Assembly: GCA_012034575.1 (NCBI GenBank)
Contig: JAAUPF010000013.1
Coordinates: 1-64,000, forward strand
Origin: Richelia sp. CSU_2_1
Lineage (GTDB): Bacteria > Cyanobacteriota > Cyanobacteriia > Cyanobacteriales > Microcoleaceae
Length of the DNA stretch: 64,000 bases
Reading direction: 5' to 3'
Shown: one piece after another, positions 63,101 through 64,000 of the stretch
How the letters are laid out: every line of letters begins with the position of its first letter
How positions within the stretch are numbered: the stretch's first letter is position 1
The notes under the pieces: generated by a model
Database searches by the model: none
What the model saw: the letters and a program-made list of their open reading frames with translations, nothing else
Told to the model about the DNA's origin: nothing
Position numbers and translations under genes: made by a program

Positions 63101-63158
63101 CTTACGCTTGACAGCGTAAGGTTAGCCTGTCATTATTTTAATGTAAGACTAACCTTAC
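63101..63158. promoter_or_regulatory. Nested palindromic operators
   Basis: CTTACGC (63101-63107) and GCGTAAG (63114-63120) enclose TTGACA, a -35 box. GTAAGGTTAG (63116-63125) and CTAACCTTAC (63149-63158) form a perfect 10-bp inverted pair 23 bp apart. This is the layout of a phage- or plasmid-like control region shared by divergent genes. Confidence 0.65.
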
Positions 63159-63329
63159 AGCAAATATTGGTGGTTAACTGTTTTCCACTACCAATAAAGC
63201 AAAATTTGAAGGAAATAGAGGCTATAGCAACAGGATTGTGTTTGGAAAGTTTGCTGTTGATATCTCAGATGTTACTTCCCTCTTCAGCAAACAATTGTTT
63301 TGAACCTGACACAGAATCATGAAGAATTT

Positions 63330-64000
63330 ATGAACCAAAAACCCAAGAGCGAGAACAAATCAATCAGCTTTGAAGGCTGGTGCAAAACTAACTATCACGC
63401 CGATGGCAAGCGGAGGTTTGGAATGCTAATTGACGGATTGTGCGGTGAATGTTTGGGGTCGCTAACCGTTGGCGGTTTGTGCCTCGAATGCGATGAAATG
63501 ACCGAGGCTGAAAGATTGATTCAAAAGCTAGAAAAAGCCAAGAAAGAGCGCGATCGAATCAACAACAAAATCAAAAAAATTGCGCTTGAAAATCAAAAAA
63601 TTGCAAGCCAACTAAAGGGAAAAATGAAAACACTAATAGTTGACACGGAAACAACTGGACTGGGGGAAAATTCAGAAGCGATCGAACTTGCCGCGACCTT
63701 GTATCAGGTAAGCGAGGATCGGAGGCACACAGGAGCAATTTCATCAGCATCAACATTGATGCCAGCCCTAAAGAATGATGCCTTTGAAATCAACAAAATA
63801 TATCGGGAGTTAGCAGCAGATTCCTACGCAATCTACCCTCATGCAATATCAGCCATTTGCGAATTAGCAAAAGCAAGTGATTTTGTAATTGCTTTCAATG
63901 CCGAATTCGATCGCCAGTATTGGGAGGGATTGATTGGAGAAAAACATTGGATTTGTGCCATGAGAGATTTCGATTGGGGGCATCCCAAAGAGCATTTCAC
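63330..64000 (+). CDS. Zinc-ribbon/DEDD exonuclease, cut by window end
   Basis: One open frame starts at ATG 63330 and runs to the window end (over 220 residues). Residues 1-60 contain a Cys pair set CGEC and CLEC, like a small zinc ribbon. A charged helix (LIQKLEKAKKERDRINNKIKK) follows. From about residue 96 the frame has DEDD exonuclease motifs: VDTETTGLG (exo I), VIAFNAEFDRQYW (exo II), and MRDFDWGHP near the end. It would digest DNA or RNA 3' to 5'. It is divergent from the XRE genes across the shared operators. An internal ATG (MKTLIVDTETTG) could start the exonuclease alone. Confidence 0.72.
   Translation, partial: MNQKPKSENKSISFEGWCKTNYHADGKRRFGMLIDGLCGECLGSLTVGGLCLECDEMTEAERLIQKLEKAKKERDRINNKIKKIALENQKIASQLKGKMKTLIVDTETTGLGENSEAIELAATLYQVSEDRRHTGAISSASTLMPALKNDAFEINKIYRELAADSYAIYPHAISAICELAKASDFVIAFNAEFDRQYWEGLIGEKHWICAMRDFDWGHPKEHF

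Overview
The window looks like chromosome from a filamentous, Microcoleus/Oscillatoria-like cyanobacterium. It is rich in the HIP1 octamer GCGATCGC and in short iterated intergenic repeats. Its genes include typically cyanobacterial families: a helical carotenoid protein, PEP carboxylase, a CaxA-type exchanger, a CHASE2 cyclase beside a FecR protein, AAA_35 ATPases, pilin-like G/H proteins, a DUF1995 protein and a Synechocystis-type ArsC. I saw no tRNA, no rRNA and no classical transposase.

Layout. 0-7.3 kb: a minus-strand locus of pilin-like proteins, a pentapeptide-repeat membrane protein (frameshifted), an NfeD/SPFH pair and an AAA_35 ATPase, facing a divergent HTH/TIR-like/AAA_35 gene. 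Two promoters here share about 120 bp with three ATCGACTT iterons at exact 11-bp spacing. 7.4-18.2 kb: secreted TPR protein, haem-oxygenase-like iron enzyme, GNAT, helical carotenoid protein, a divergent histidine kinase and LuxR-type regulator, and a GH13 enzyme. 18-22 kb: a small conserved gene and ppc between inverted copies of a MITE-like repeat. 22.6-36.1 kb: TPR/secreted pair, calcium exchanger, secreted PLD-like nuclease with EF-hand and helix-hairpin-helix, zinc-binding protein, cysteine desulfurase, DNA methyltransferase with a broken satellite ORF, acyl-CoA dehydrogenase-like protein, cyclase, DUF1995 and a PPP-type phosphatase.

36.5-45.5 kb is an arsenic island: a Tat-exported molybdopterin oxidoreductase with the C-X2-C-X3-C-X27-C cluster motif, ArsR, a PstS-like lipoprotein, an aquaporin (frameshifted), ArsH, ArsC and a ClC channel. 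A consensus promoter overlapping an ATATCAA/TTGATAT palindrome sits between arsR and the pstS-like gene. Together these suggest arsenate binding and reduction, arsenite conduction, organoarsenical oxidation and possibly periplasmic arsenic redox chemistry.

45.9-64 kb: an Rpn nuclease-like gene, a three-repeat CRISPR array, FecR protein (frameshifted), CHASE2 adenylate cyclase, Uma2 nuclease-like protein, a six-PAS hybrid kinase, an unusual MtrA-like/thymidylate synthase fusion overlapping dCMP deaminase, and an 11-repeat CRISPR array without cas genes. The end is a plasmid-like module: two XRE regulators, a KfrA-like coiled-coil protein, and a zinc-ribbon/DEDD exonuclease cut by the window end.

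Four reading frames (pentapeptide protein, methyltransferase satellite, aquaporin, FecR) would each be restored by one extra A or T in an A/T run. This may be a sequencing artefact or real decay. Several genes carry intergenic repeats inside their coding ends.
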